This document shows, one piece after another, positions 15,777-25,030 of a stretch of 64,000 bases of DNA (positions within the stretch are counted from its first letter, which is position 1; the number at the start of each line of letters is the position of its first letter). Location of the stretch: the NCBI RefSeq assembly GCF_021390175.1, contig NZ_CP090004.1:3277001-3341000 (forward strand), in the 5' to 3' direction. Source of the DNA: Flagellimonas sp. HMM57. GTDB lineage: Bacteria; Bacteroidota; Bacteroidia; Flavobacteriales; Flavobacteriaceae. The notes beneath the pieces are model-generated. The model worked only from the letters and a program-made list of their open reading frames with translations. It was not told where the DNA came from and made no database searches. The position numbers and the translations under genes were made by a program.

Positions 15777-16964
15777 TTATCGTAAAAAGGTTACTTTGGC
15801 AATTTTACCATTTTCTACCTCGTAAATCGCAACAGCGCTGAAGTTGGAGCCATTTGCAGTAATATATTCTTCATCTATCACCTTGTTGCCAATTACTATT
15901 CTGTTTTTGATTTGGCAGTTTAGGTCTGGGGTATTTTCAAAATAAGAATGGTAACTTTCTTTCATCTTATTTTGCCCTTCCATGAACAAAGTATTCGGAT
16001 ATTCATAGAGTTTTACATTCTCCGAATAGGTATCCATGAAGGCTTGGATGTCTCTGGCATTGTAAGCATCGAGTTGTTTTTGAACAATGTTTGCTGGAGA
16101 TTCTTCGGCTACAAAAGCCAAACGGTTTCCTGCTGGATTTACGGCAATACGACTGATGTTATTGATTTCATCCTGTTTAAAAGTGATAACGGGTTGCCAA
16201 TTAATGTCCAGGCTTGTATCATATTTTAGAACCGACTTTTCTGCCCCTGCCAAAATAATAGTACTGTTCAACCAGCACATATCCTCGGCATTTTTGTAGG
16301 TATTCGTTATTTTTTTTGTGGCTCCAGAAACTGGATTTAGGGATTTTATCTCCCAAACTTCTTTTTCTTTACTGATATAGCTTATCAAATCCGAATCGGG
16401 AATTTTCCAAAGACTACGACCTACATTCTTTTGAAAGGTCTGGTTTGTGCCATCTTTTAGGTTGTTTACCACCAAATCCATACGGCCTTCGACCAAAATG
16501 GTTGAAACCAAAATATGGTCATTGTACCATACGTGATACCCTACTTTTAAATCCTTTAAAATTTCTTTGGAGTCTCCTGTTTGGATATCGTATTCGTACA
16601 ACCGTTGCAGTCCATCCAAATCTAACCGAATGGCAGAAATAGCCTTCTTATTTGGAACTTTTAACGGGGAATATTCACTACCATCAGGTGTGTTGGTAAT
16701 CCAAGACGTGGTGCTGCCCGCTTCGATATTGAATCTCAGAATATCGGTTTGATTATTTCTGGTTGCCGAATAGACTACGGTATTATCGTTCAAAAATGAT
16801 GGTTGATTATCGTAACCATCATTATTGGAAATATTTTTTGGATTGGATAAAACGGGTTCACCTCCTTTTATCTCTAAATCAAAAAGGTAAACGTCCGTGT
16901 TTGTCTGTCCCTGTATAGCACAGCTCATAAATAAAAACAGTGTTACAGAAAATAACTGCTTCAT
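15777..16964 (-). CDS. TolB-like propeller fused to NTF2-like domain, secreted
   Basis: 395-aa protein with a signal peptide (MKQLFSVTLFLFMSCAIQG). Residues about 25-285 carry PD40/TolB-type propeller repeats (NQPSFLNDNTVVYSATRNNQ, IAVNPAGNRLAFVAEE). Residues about 290-395 form an NTF2/SnoaL-like domain (LDAYNARDIQAFMDTYSENV, AVAIYEVENGKIAKVTFLR). NTF2-like domains often bind or convert small ligands, but no catalytic set is certain here. The start codon overlaps the otsAB stop by 4 bases (ATGA), so translation is probably coupled to trehalose synthesis. Precise role unknown. Confidence 0.8.
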   Translation of the reverse strand: MKQLFSVTLFLFMSCAIQGQTNTDVYLFDLEIKGGEPVLSNPKNISNNDGYDNQPSFLNDNTVVYSATRNNQTDILRFNIEAGSTTSWITNTPDGSEYSPLKVPNKKAISAIRLDLDGLQRLYEYDIQTGDSKEILKDLKVGYHVWYNDHILVSTILVEGRMDLVVNNLKDGTNQTFQKNVGRSLWKIPDSDLISYISKEKEVWEIKSLNPVSGATKKITNTYKNAEDMCWLNSTIILAGAEKSVLKYDTSLDINWQPVITFKQDEINNISRIAVNPAGNRLAFVAEESPANIVQKQLDAYNARDIQAFMDTYSENVKLYEYPNTLFMEGQNKMKESYHSYFENTPDLNCQIKNRIVIGNKVIDEEYITANGSNFSAVAIYEVENGKIAKVTFLR

Positions 16965-19162
16965 TCAATTAATCTATTAAGTAAGTTCCTAACTCTTTTT
17001 GTGTTTTCCACATGGTACTTTGCCTGGGTTTTCTTAAGTCCCACTTTTATGGTTACAGAAGATTGAGGCAGCTCTTGGAACATAAATTCATCTGTCCAAT
17101 CATCTCCAATGGCCATAATAAAATCATAATCATCTTCCCCTAACATGCGTACTGAGGCCCTTCCTTTGTTCACATTGCTACTCTTGACCTCCATTACTTT
17201 ATTACCGTTCAAAACACTAATATCGTCATTGCCAATGAGACTGGTCAGTACCGTATTTAGCTCTGTTGCTCGTTTAGTGCCAAAATCGGGGTCGGTATTT
17301 CTATAATGCCAAGCTAGGGAATAATTTTTTTCTTCAATAAAAGAACCTGGTGTTCTATCGACAAAGGATTCAAGGACCGGTTTTATTTTCTCCATCCATT
17401 CTCCCTTTACTTTTTCTAGAAGTTTAAATTCTTCGCCTTTGGTAGAAATCCATACGCCATGTTCAACGATCATGTTGTATTTTTTAGAGAGGAACCATTT
17501 GGAGAACGTTTGCTTGTCCCTACCACTAATAAGAAATAAGGTTGTATTCTCTTGGTTGTGCAACTTATCCAGTAGGGTGTAAAGTTCATCATCTGGGGAA
17601 GCTTTTTGTGGGTCTTTATGAAAACCCACAAGTGTACCGTCATAATCTAGAAATAAGAGTCTTTTTTTTGCGTTGTTGTAATCCTTTTGGATTTGACTTA
17701 GAATAATATCCGACATTTTTTGGGATACAAAAGTTTCGTTCTCTTCACTCTTGGCGTTTAAAGCGCTCATAAACTCATTGGCCCAGACCTCTACATTGTA
17801 TCGTTCCAGTCGTTTTTGTAAAAATGTGTTACGTGATATTTGCTCTTCTTTGGGCATTTTTAGTGCAGTGACCAAGGTATCTGCTTGTTGTTCAAAATTA
17901 TTCGGATTAATAAGTAACGCTTCATTCATTTCATTTGCAGAACCCGCCATTTCACTTAAGATCAAAACACCGGTTTTATCCGTACGTGTAGCAATATATT
18001 CTTTGGCGACCAAATTCATGCCATCACGAAGAGGCGTTAACCATGCGATATCGCTTGAGGCATATAGGTCAATAAGGTTTTCAAAAGGCAAGGAACGATA
18101 GAAATACCAGATTGGGGTCCAATTAACGGTTGATAGTTCCCCATTGATTCTACCTACCAATTCATCAATTTCCCTTTTTAATAATTGGTATTGTGGTACA
18201 TTGGATCTGGAAGGAACGGCTAGAATGATAAGGCGTACTTTTTCTTTGTATTCAGGATACTTGGTCAGAAAATATTCAAAAGCGTTTATGCGTTTTGCAA
18301 TACCCTTACTGTAATCTAAACGATCTATGGATAAGATAAGTTTGGTACCAGGAGCAGATTCTTTATGGCTGTTCAATTTTTTTTGTAGGTCTGAATCAAA
18401 CCCATTGGAATCATGTTTTTTAGCGGCGTTTGCAAATTTTTTATAGTCTATTCCCATAGGGAAAGAGTCCACCTTTATGACCCTGTTCTCCAAATACACA
18501 TCATTGAAGCTAACATCCAAGCCTAGTAATCTTCGTACAGAGCTTAAAAAATGCCGCTCATAATCGTACGTATGGAAACCGATAAGGTCAGAGCCCAATA
18601 ATCCTTCCAGCACTTCTTCTCGCCAAGGCAGTGTCCTGAAAATTTCATAAGATGGAAAAGGAATGTGCAAAAAGAAACCAATCGAAGTATTTGGGCGTTT
18701 TTCCCTGACCATTTGGGGAACCAGCATTAATTGATAATCATGTACCCAAATGGTATCATCTTCATTTGATTTTTCTATAATGGCATCTGCAAATTTTTGG
18801 TTAACCGATTTGTAGGTGTTCCAAAACTCCAATTCAAACTCGGTATATTCCGAAAAATAGTGGAACAATGGCCAGACCGTTCTATTGCTAAATCCAAAAT
18901 AGAAGCCTTCAATTTCATTTTCCGTAAGTTTAACTTTGGCGCAACTATGCTTCTCCAAGGCTTTATCTATTTCATTTTCAAGGGCAACGGGAGTTTCCTC
19001 GTCTGTAAGGCCAGACCAACCGATCCACAGGCTTTCTCCGCCACTATGAACGGATTTCATACCAGTGGCCAAACCACCAACACTGGGCGTCGCATTTATA
19101 CTTCCATTGCTAATTTGTAATTGAACTGGTAAGCGATTTGAGATTATGATAGTTTTGCCCAT
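16961..19162 (-). CDS. otsAB: Fused trehalose-6-phosphate synthase/phosphatase
   Basis: 733-aa bifunctional enzyme. The N-terminal GT20 domain (about 1-480; NRLPVQ, GGLATGM, WVHDYQLMLVP, IDRLDYSKGI, DGMNLVAKEY) makes trehalose-6-phosphate from UDP-glucose and glucose-6-phosphate. The C-terminal HAD phosphatase (from about 495; LLFLDYDGTLVG, SGRDKQTF, GDDWTDEFMF) removes the phosphate. Trehalose protects against osmotic stress and desiccation. The gene is divergent from a GH15 hydrolase with 105 bp between, and it overlaps the next gene by 4 bases. Fusion of both activities in one chain is common in Bacteroidetes. Confidence 0.95.
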   Translation of the reverse strand: MGKTIIISNRLPVQLQISNGSINATPSVGGLATGMKSVHSGGESLWIGWSGLTDEETPVALENEIDKALEKHSCAKVKLTENEIEGFYFGFSNRTVWPLFHYFSEYTEFELEFWNTYKSVNQKFADAIIEKSNEDDTIWVHDYQLMLVPQMVREKRPNTSIGFFLHIPFPSYEIFRTLPWREEVLEGLLGSDLIGFHTYDYERHFLSSVRRLLGLDVSFNDVYLENRVIKVDSFPMGIDYKKFANAAKKHDSNGFDSDLQKKLNSHKESAPGTKLILSIDRLDYSKGIAKRINAFEYFLTKYPEYKEKVRLIILAVPSRSNVPQYQLLKREIDELVGRINGELSTVNWTPIWYFYRSLPFENLIDLYASSDIAWLTPLRDGMNLVAKEYIATRTDKTGVLILSEMAGSANEMNEALLINPNNFEQQADTLVTALKMPKEEQISRNTFLQKRLERYNVEVWANEFMSALNAKSEENETFVSQKMSDIILSQIQKDYNNAKKRLLFLDYDGTLVGFHKDPQKASPDDELYTLLDKLHNQENTTLFLISGRDKQTFSKWFLSKKYNMIVEHGVWISTKGEEFKLLEKVKGEWMEKIKPVLESFVDRTPGSFIEEKNYSLAWHYRNTDPDFGTKRATELNTVLTSLIGNDDISVLNGNKVMEVKSSNVNKGRASVRMLGEDDYDFIMAIGDDWTDEFMFQELPQSSVTIKVGLKKTQAKYHVENTKRVRNLLNRLIE

Positions 19163-19267
19163 AAAATGAATGCGTTTGCCGTATTTTACTATTTAATTTC
19201 TTTAAATTTCGACAAATTGAACCGTAAAAACAATTTGACAAGACTTCTTTTAGAAGATATTTAGCCT

Positions 19268-21067
19268 ATGGATAATTTAAACTATGGAATTATAGGAAAT
19301 TGTAGGAGTGCGGCCCTAATTTCCAAAGATGGGTCTTTGGACTGGTGCTGTCTGCCCCAATTTGATTCAACTTCCGTATTTGCAAAGCTTTTGGACAATG
19401 AAAAGGGAGGAAGTTTCGAAATTAAAACGGATAGCGATTACGAAATACAACAAGAATACCACAGAAACACAGCTATTTTGGTTACCAGATACTCCGACGG
19501 CGACAATACCTTTGAAGTGCATGATTTTATGCCAAGGTATTACAAGCTTACAGGTAAATACAATGCCCCTCCAGAGATTGTACGCTATTTAAAACATATA
19601 TCTGGCTCACCAAAACTTAGAGTACTCTATAATCCTAAGCTAGAATATGCCCAGGGGCAGACCACCAATCACGCTAAAACTGATTTCATTGTCAGCCTGA
19701 CTAGTAAGAAAAAGTTCGACACCTTGTTTTTATATACTTCTTTTGATAAGAATGCGGTATTGGATGGAAAGGAAATAGCATTAAAGGAAGATGGGTACTT
19801 TCTGATATGTTACAACGAAAAGATTTTAAGGCCAACTACGGAGAAAATGTCGTTGGAGTTGGAACGCACCAAAACTTATTGGTTGGATTGGGCGGATAGA
19901 ACCCCAACCTATAAGCAGTTCAATAAAGAAATCATAAGAAGTGCGATTACCCTTAAAATGCTGACCTATGATAAAACAGGTGCTGTTTTGGCAGCAGCTA
20001 CTACATCTTTACCAGAAACTATAGGCGAAGTACGCAATTGGGACTATCGTTTTTGCTGGATACGTGATGCCTCTATGGTAATTAAAGTAGTCTCTGAGCT
20101 TGGACATAGAAACTCCGCCAAAAGGTATTTGCAGTTTATTATTGATTTGATGCCGGACAAAGACGAAAAGCTTCAGATCATGTATGGCATTAATAAAGAG
20201 AAAAAGCTTACGGAACATACCTTGGACCATTTGGATGGGTACAAAGGTTCCAAACCTGTTCGAATTGGTAATGCGGCTTACATGCAAAAGCAAAATGATA
20301 TCTATGGCATTCTAATGGATGTGATTTACGAGCAATTGGTGAAGTTTAGCAATGACATAGAAAATGGGGAAGAGTTGTGGAGCATTACCAAAGGAATTGT
20401 TTGGATTGTAAGCAAGCACTGGAGAGAACCCGATAAAGGCATCTGGGAGTTTAGGGAAGAGGACAGGCACTTTACATTCTCCAAAGTACTGTGCTGGGTG
20501 GCGATAGATAGGGCGATAAAAGTGGCCAGGATTTTTGGAAAAGAGCGAAAAATTGAAAAATGGACTGCTTTGGAACAAGAAATGAAAGCGGATATTCATG
20601 AAAATGCATGGAACAATGAGGTCAATGCATTTGTACAATCCTACGGTTCCAATCATTTAGATGCTTCTGTGCTGTTGATGGAATCTTATGGTTTTATACA
20701 TGCCAAAGACCCAAAATTTGTGAGCACGGTCAAAGCAATTGAAACAGATTTAAGCAATGATGGATTGCTCTATCGGTATAAAAATGAAGATGATTTTGGA
20801 TTGCCCTCATCGTCGTTTACCATTTGCACCTTTTGGTTCATCAACAGCCTGTTCAAAATAGGAGAGGAGGAGAAAGCCTTGGAACATTTTGAACGATTAT
20901 TGGGGTATAGTAATCATTTGGGTCTCTTTAGTGAAGATATCGATTTTAAAACAAAGCGTTTGTTGGGTAATTTTCCACAGGCGTATTCACATTTGGCGCT
21001 AATAGAATGTGCTATCAACTTTTCGCGTAAGAAAAATGAGGAAAAAATATTGGAATCTATCGGTTGA
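19268..21067 (+). CDS. Glycoside hydrolase family 15 protein
   Basis: 599-aa cytosolic protein of the GH15 glucoamylase/trehalase family. An N-terminal beta-sandwich (MDNLNYGIIGNCRSAALI, DGSLDWCCLPQFDS) precedes the (alpha/alpha)6 barrel with RFCWIRDASM and GIWEFREEDRHF (likely catalytic Glu about 394). GH15 members in mycobacteria and archaea are trehalases, others cut maltose-like or larger alpha-glucans. The divergent pairing with otsAB makes a trehalase role attractive, but it is inference. No signal peptide. The 3' end overlaps the convergent decarboxylase gene by 11 bp. Confidence 0.9.
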   Translation: MDNLNYGIIGNCRSAALISKDGSLDWCCLPQFDSTSVFAKLLDNEKGGSFEIKTDSDYEIQQEYHRNTAILVTRYSDGDNTFEVHDFMPRYYKLTGKYNAPPEIVRYLKHISGSPKLRVLYNPKLEYAQGQTTNHAKTDFIVSLTSKKKFDTLFLYTSFDKNAVLDGKEIALKEDGYFLICYNEKILRPTTEKMSLELERTKTYWLDWADRTPTYKQFNKEIIRSAITLKMLTYDKTGAVLAAATTSLPETIGEVRNWDYRFCWIRDASMVIKVVSELGHRNSAKRYLQFIIDLMPDKDEKLQIMYGINKEKKLTEHTLDHLDGYKGSKPVRIGNAAYMQKQNDIYGILMDVIYEQLVKFSNDIENGEELWSITKGIVWIVSKHWREPDKGIWEFREEDRHFTFSKVLCWVAIDRAIKVARIFGKERKIEKWTALEQEMKADIHENAWNNEVNAFVQSYGSNHLDASVLLMESYGFIHAKDPKFVSTVKAIETDLSNDGLLYRYKNEDDFGLPSSSFTICTFWFINSLFKIGEEEKALEHFERLLGYSNHLGLFSEDIDFKTKRLLGNFPQAYSHLALIECAINFSRKKNEEKILESIG

Positions 21068-22496
21068 TCTTAACAGCTAGTAACTCCATGGCACTTACTT
21101 TGATTTTTTTTAGTAGCAAGTTTAGATGGTCTAAGGTCGTGAACGGGTTCATCAAAGTTGTCCTTAGATAGTGTATCCCATTAAGTTTGGTCTGCACTAA
21201 ATAGAATTCACCATCTTCCAATAGTTCTTTGCGGATAGACTGATTCAAATGGTTTAATTCTTCAGGGGAAAGTTTATCGTCTACATATCTAAAACATAAG
21301 ATATTGGACATAGGGTTGGTCGCAATTTCAAAATTGGTTTCCTTTAAAATCATTTCCGAAAATTCCTGTGCCAGATCATATTGACGGGTCACATAGGTAT
21401 CAAATGCTTGTTCCCCGTACATTTTCAACAGAATGAACCAGTGCATGCACATCATGTTTTTGGTACATTCAAAGGTTCTTCGTCCACTGTTGTACCATTC
21501 GTCTTCTTCGGTATCGTTTAGAAGATAATCTGCTTTTTGACTAAAGGTATGATCGGAATGTGTTTTATTTTTAAATAACAAGGCTGTGGTTATGGTTGGC
21601 ATCATCATCATTTTATGGCCATCAATGACCATAGAATCCGCTTTTTCAGCACCTTCAAGGAGATGCTTGTGTTTTTCGGAAAATATGGCAGCTCCGCCAT
21701 GGGCACCGTCCACATGAAACCAAAGGTTATATTTCTGGGCAAACTCTTGAATGGCCTCCAAATTGTCATAAGCACCTGTTGCGGTTGAAGGAGCACTGCC
21801 CACAATTGCAAATACTTTTATGCCTTTTGATATACTTTCTTGGTAATAAGCTTCCAATTGACCGGTATCCATGGCAAAGTTTTCACCAGCTGGAACTTTT
21901 ATGATACCTTTTTCACCCAATCCCATAATTTTTGCGGCTCTATCCACGCAGTAATGTGCTTCTTCGCAAACCAGTATCCCTAGTGGTTGGGTGTGTCCTT
22001 CATTCCAAACATCATGTGCTACCTTGGCTTTTCTTGCAGCAAGTAAAGCAGTGAGATTGGCCAAAGTTCCGCCTGAAGTCAAAAAACCCCCTGATTTTGA
22101 ATCGTACCCAATGGCTTCACATAATTTTTCTGTTACTATACGTTCAATGGCATTTGGAGACATTCCCATTTCATAGACTGCCATGCCATTGTTCAACAGA
22201 TTACTGAGCATACCTGTCAAAACGGTCATTGGGGCCGTTACACCAACTTGATGCCCAACATATTTTGGGTGATGCGTATGCGTGGTCCTTGTTAAGATAT
22301 GGTTGAAAAAGTCGTTTTCATCTCCATTTTCCATAAACTCTTTCCAGAAATCGAGTTCGTCTTCGGGTTCGTTCCAGCTTATGGTTTTTTGGTTATTGCC
22401 AGAAGAGGTTTTTTGAAGATGTTCTGTCAACAAATCTATGAGATTATGACCTATTTCCTTGAAATTTTGATAAGAATAAAGCTGTTCTAAAATCAT
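21057..22496 (-). CDS. PLP-dependent group II decarboxylase
   Basis: 479-aa pyridoxal-phosphate enzyme of the aromatic/diaminobutyrate/glutamate decarboxylase family. Visible: GGFLTSGGTLANL (cofactor phosphate binding), WFHVDGAHGGAA (Asp/His around the ring) and MVIDGHKMMMMP (Schiff-base Lys near 293). It removes the carboxyl group from an amino acid to give an amine, but the substrate (aspartate, diaminobutyrate, tyrosine and others) cannot be told. Cytosolic. It stands alone on its strand, and its 3' end overlaps the GH15 gene tail to tail by 11 bp. Confidence 0.88.
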   Translation of the reverse strand: MILEQLYSYQNFKEIGHNLIDLLTEHLQKTSSGNNQKTISWNEPEDELDFWKEFMENGDENDFFNHILTRTTHTHHPKYVGHQVGVTAPMTVLTGMLSNLLNNGMAVYEMGMSPNAIERIVTEKLCEAIGYDSKSGGFLTSGGTLANLTALLAARKAKVAHDVWNEGHTQPLGILVCEEAHYCVDRAAKIMGLGEKGIIKVPAGENFAMDTGQLEAYYQESISKGIKVFAIVGSAPSTATGAYDNLEAIQEFAQKYNLWFHVDGAHGGAAIFSEKHKHLLEGAEKADSMVIDGHKMMMMPTITTALLFKNKTHSDHTFSQKADYLLNDTEEDEWYNSGRRTFECTKNMMCMHWFILLKMYGEQAFDTYVTRQYDLAQEFSEMILKETNFEIATNPMSNILCFRYVDDKLSPEELNHLNQSIRKELLEDGEFYLVQTKLNGIHYLRTTLMNPFTTLDHLNLLLKKIKVSAMELLAVKINR

Positions 22497-22578
22497 AGAT
22501 GAAATTAATCTTTTTAACTCAAAAAGTAGTAATATTTCTTTTAAAGAGTGATGTTTGTATTGACCAAAATGTCCTACA

Positions 22579-23838
22579 ATGAAAAAACAAATTACTTTAC
22601 TTTTTATAATATTCTTTTCTATTGGTTTATCTGCGCAATTAAATTTTGAATCTGGATATTTTATTGATAATTCAGGAAATAAAACCCAATGTTTAATTCA
22701 AAGTGAAAAATGGATTGTTTCGCCTGAGAAAGTGTTGTATAAATTAGATGAAAATTCTGAAATAAAATCATTTGCTATTGAAAACTGTTTAGAGTTTAGA
22801 ATTGGTGATGCGGGTATTTTCAAAAAAATCACAACAAATTTTCCAATTACTCCATCTCGCTTTGAACAAATAAGTATAAACCAAGATATAGAGTTTGTTT
22901 CTAAGACAGTTTTTGTTCAAAAAATAGTTGGCGGAAAAGCTTCTTTATACTGGTTTTCAGATGAAAAAGGAATAGTGTATTTGTATAGTAAAGAAGATGG
23001 GCCCATTCAACCTTTGATTTATTATGAATATGTTGATGAAACCCAAAAAATGAAGAAGGTTAATACCTATAAATCCCAACTAATTAAGGATTTTGAATGT
23101 GGGAATACCCCAATGGTTCAACAAATTAAGTATAATAGAAAATCTTTGATAAAGTATTTTAAAACGTTAAACGAATGTTCTGGATACAATGAATATGTCA
23201 TTTTTAAAAAAGTCACGGCACAAAAAAACAAGTTCCCAATAACTTTAAAAGCATGGGTTGGAATTCAACGTAATACTTTTGAAATGGGAAATTCTTTGGC
23301 TGTTAATAGTTACGATGATGAAAATTTACTGAAATATGGTGCAGAAGTGGAATCGTTTTTTCCTTATTTCGGTTTGAAGGATATCTCTGTATTTTTCGCA
23401 GCAGATTATAGTCGCTCAGAGAAAGAATTTAATGCTACAAGTCAAACTGATATTTCCGTTACTGATACTTTTTTAAAAGCAGAATATGAAATTCTTGAAA
23501 TGGAAACAGGACTGAGGTATTATATTCCTTTAAGTCCCAAGAATTATATTTTCGTAGATGCTGGTCTGGCATTTAACATACAATCAGAAGTTACTCTAAA
23601 TAAAACCTCTACTCGCAGAGTGTTGCAAAGAGCACCAACAACAACCAATGAAAAGCAATCAAGGTCTTTGGATAACGATACTGGAGGTTTTTTAGGAATA
23701 GGCTATTCTTACAATAAAAGAGTTTTTTTGAGATTCAATTGGCGATCTAAACAAAATATCTTAAACCCTAGCATACCCACTATGGGCACAGATGAAATTT
23801 CTAGAAAGTCCATTTCACTGGGGTATTCATTTTGGTAG
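22579..23838 (+). CDS. Hypothetical secreted/outer membrane beta-barrel-like protein
   Basis: 419-aa protein with a clear signal peptide (MKKQITLLFIIFFSIGLSA). The first half is beta-rich with an FIDNSGNKTQCLI opening; the second half, from about residue 220, has alternating strands and ends in ISLGYSFW, an aromatic C-terminus typical of outer-membrane barrels. Flavobacteria hold many related proteins with no assigned function. The gene is more A+T-rich than its neighbours and stands alone on the plus strand, so it may have been acquired. Its role is not known. Confidence 0.65.
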   Translation: MKKQITLLFIIFFSIGLSAQLNFESGYFIDNSGNKTQCLIQSEKWIVSPEKVLYKLDENSEIKSFAIENCLEFRIGDAGIFKKITTNFPITPSRFEQISINQDIEFVSKTVFVQKIVGGKASLYWFSDEKGIVYLYSKEDGPIQPLIYYEYVDETQKMKKVNTYKSQLIKDFECGNTPMVQQIKYNRKSLIKYFKTLNECSGYNEYVIFKKVTAQKNKFPITLKAWVGIQRNTFEMGNSLAVNSYDDENLLKYGAEVESFFPYFGLKDISVFFAADYSRSEKEFNATSQTDISVTDTFLKAEYEILEMETGLRYYIPLSPKNYIFVDAGLAFNIQSEVTLNKTSTRRVLQRAPTTTNEKQSRSLDNDTGGFLGIGYSYNKRVFLRFNWRSKQNILNPSIPTMGTDEISRKSISLGYSFW

Positions 23839-23876
23839 AATTCTTATCAATAGAAGGCTACAATTCCATCATTGCT

Positions 23877-24893
23877 TTAGTCTATGTTATTCGAACTGTT
23901 TATCACGCTATCGGCCGCATCCAAAACTTTTTTATGGCTAGAAGAAGCAAATTGAAGGCCCATGCGTTCTACAATCGATTTCATGGCAGCGTACTTTTTT
24001 GAGCTGTCAATGAGCTCTCTAAAATTTCTACTTTCCTTAATATAAGTGTCAATGGTAATATAATAGCTAACAAAGGGAGAAGGTCTGCTAATGTTCAATT
24101 CTGCTTTAACCCGTTCTTTGTCGCTGGCTAATTCTTTGAATGCACTATAGTGTTTTATTAGATTTTGAAGGTCTTTGTCAAAAGCATCCATATCCAACTT
24201 TGTATACTCATCATAGCTAATATTGTAAAGAGGTGCACTGTGGGATTTAATGCTATTGATAATCATTCCTTTGTTGTAAAGTAGCAGTTGGTCATTGGTT
24301 TTATACTCCTCCATTGCTTCAAATGATAGTTTCTTATCAATTTCCTGAACGGCCAACCCCAATTTGGAGCTTGCCTCCATAAAATCTTTAATCGGTTTTC
24401 TGACCTTAAAGTATAGTTTGGGAGATTTAGCAAAATCATCGTCTTTATAAGACTGGAGTTTGTAGTAATCTGACAATTGCTGTAATGCTGGTCTTAGTTC
24501 CTTATAGGCTGTGACGAGTTGCGGACCTAACACGTCCAACTCTTTTATTTCTGGTTTTTGGTGTAAAATTTCTTCCAATCTAGTAATCGCACTATTCTCG
24601 GGAACCGGTGGTACAAAATAAGTCTTTTGATCTTTTAGTGGATTTCCCGTTTTATCGTTTATAAGATTGTACAATGCATTATATGAGCGTTCAACTCTGG
24701 GGCTTACGTTGTTCCATACAGCTACATAGACGTTATATTTATTAATGTAAGCCTGTTTTTCGTCTATGGTATCTTCAGCCGTAGTTTCTTTACTGTCTGT
24801 ATTGACAGATTCCTTTTTTTGGGAATTCTCTCCACAGGAATAGGTGGTCAGCGTTACTATACTTAGGATACATAAGGCTTTTAATATTTTCAT
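23877..24893 (-). CDS. DUF3829-type lipoprotein
   Basis: I start at the ATG at 24893 (MKILKALCILSIVTLTTYSCG), which gives a textbook lipoprotein signal with lipobox TYSC. The frame extends upstream to 25022 but that part has no signal character and crosses the terminator of the upstream gene. About 338 aa. The mature part is mostly alpha-helical (NKYNVYVAVWNNVSPRVERSY and long helices to the end), matching the DUF3829 lipoprotein family. No function is established. It lies after the acyl-CoA dehydrogenase terminator, so it is expressed separately. Confidence 0.72.
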   Translation of the reverse strand: MKILKALCILSIVTLTTYSCGENSQKKESVNTDSKETTAEDTIDEKQAYINKYNVYVAVWNNVSPRVERSYNALYNLINDKTGNPLKDQKTYFVPPVPENSAITRLEEILHQKPEIKELDVLGPQLVTAYKELRPALQQLSDYYKLQSYKDDDFAKSPKLYFKVRKPIKDFMEASSKLGLAVQEIDKKLSFEAMEEYKTNDQLLLYNKGMIINSIKSHSAPLYNISYDEYTKLDMDAFDKDLQNLIKHYSAFKELASDKERVKAELNISRPSPFVSYYITIDTYIKESRNFRELIDSSKKYAAMKSIVERMGLQFASSSHKKVLDAADSVINSSNNID

Positions 24894-24967
24894 TCGTAAG
24901 AAGTTTTTAGATTTTCTCAAAGATAATCGCGTGAATAATACAGGAAACCCCTGTTTTCCGTTAAATA

Positions 24968-24997
24968 AAAAAACCGCTCTAAAACTTAGAGCGGTTT
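24968..24997 (-). terminator. Terminator of the fatty-acid degradation operon
   Basis: A 12-bp perfect stem (AAACCGCTCTAA / TTAGAGCGGTTT) with a 3-base loop at 24971-24997. On the minus strand it is followed by a T tract, 34 bp after the acyl-CoA dehydrogenase stop. It also has T residues on the plus side and could act both ways. Confidence 0.9.
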
Positions 24998-25030
24998 TCA
25001 AAATCAGCTTTGTCTCAAGCATTATTTGAA

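Noticed and set aside
21057..21067. Tail-to-tail overlap of GH15 and decarboxylase genes as a regulatory antisense device
   Set aside because: Eleven bases of 3' overlap is common in compact genomes and has no further support here.
24894..25022. N-terminal extension of the DUF3829 lipoprotein
   Set aside because: It would pass through the strong terminator at 24968-24997 and bury a perfect lipoprotein signal.
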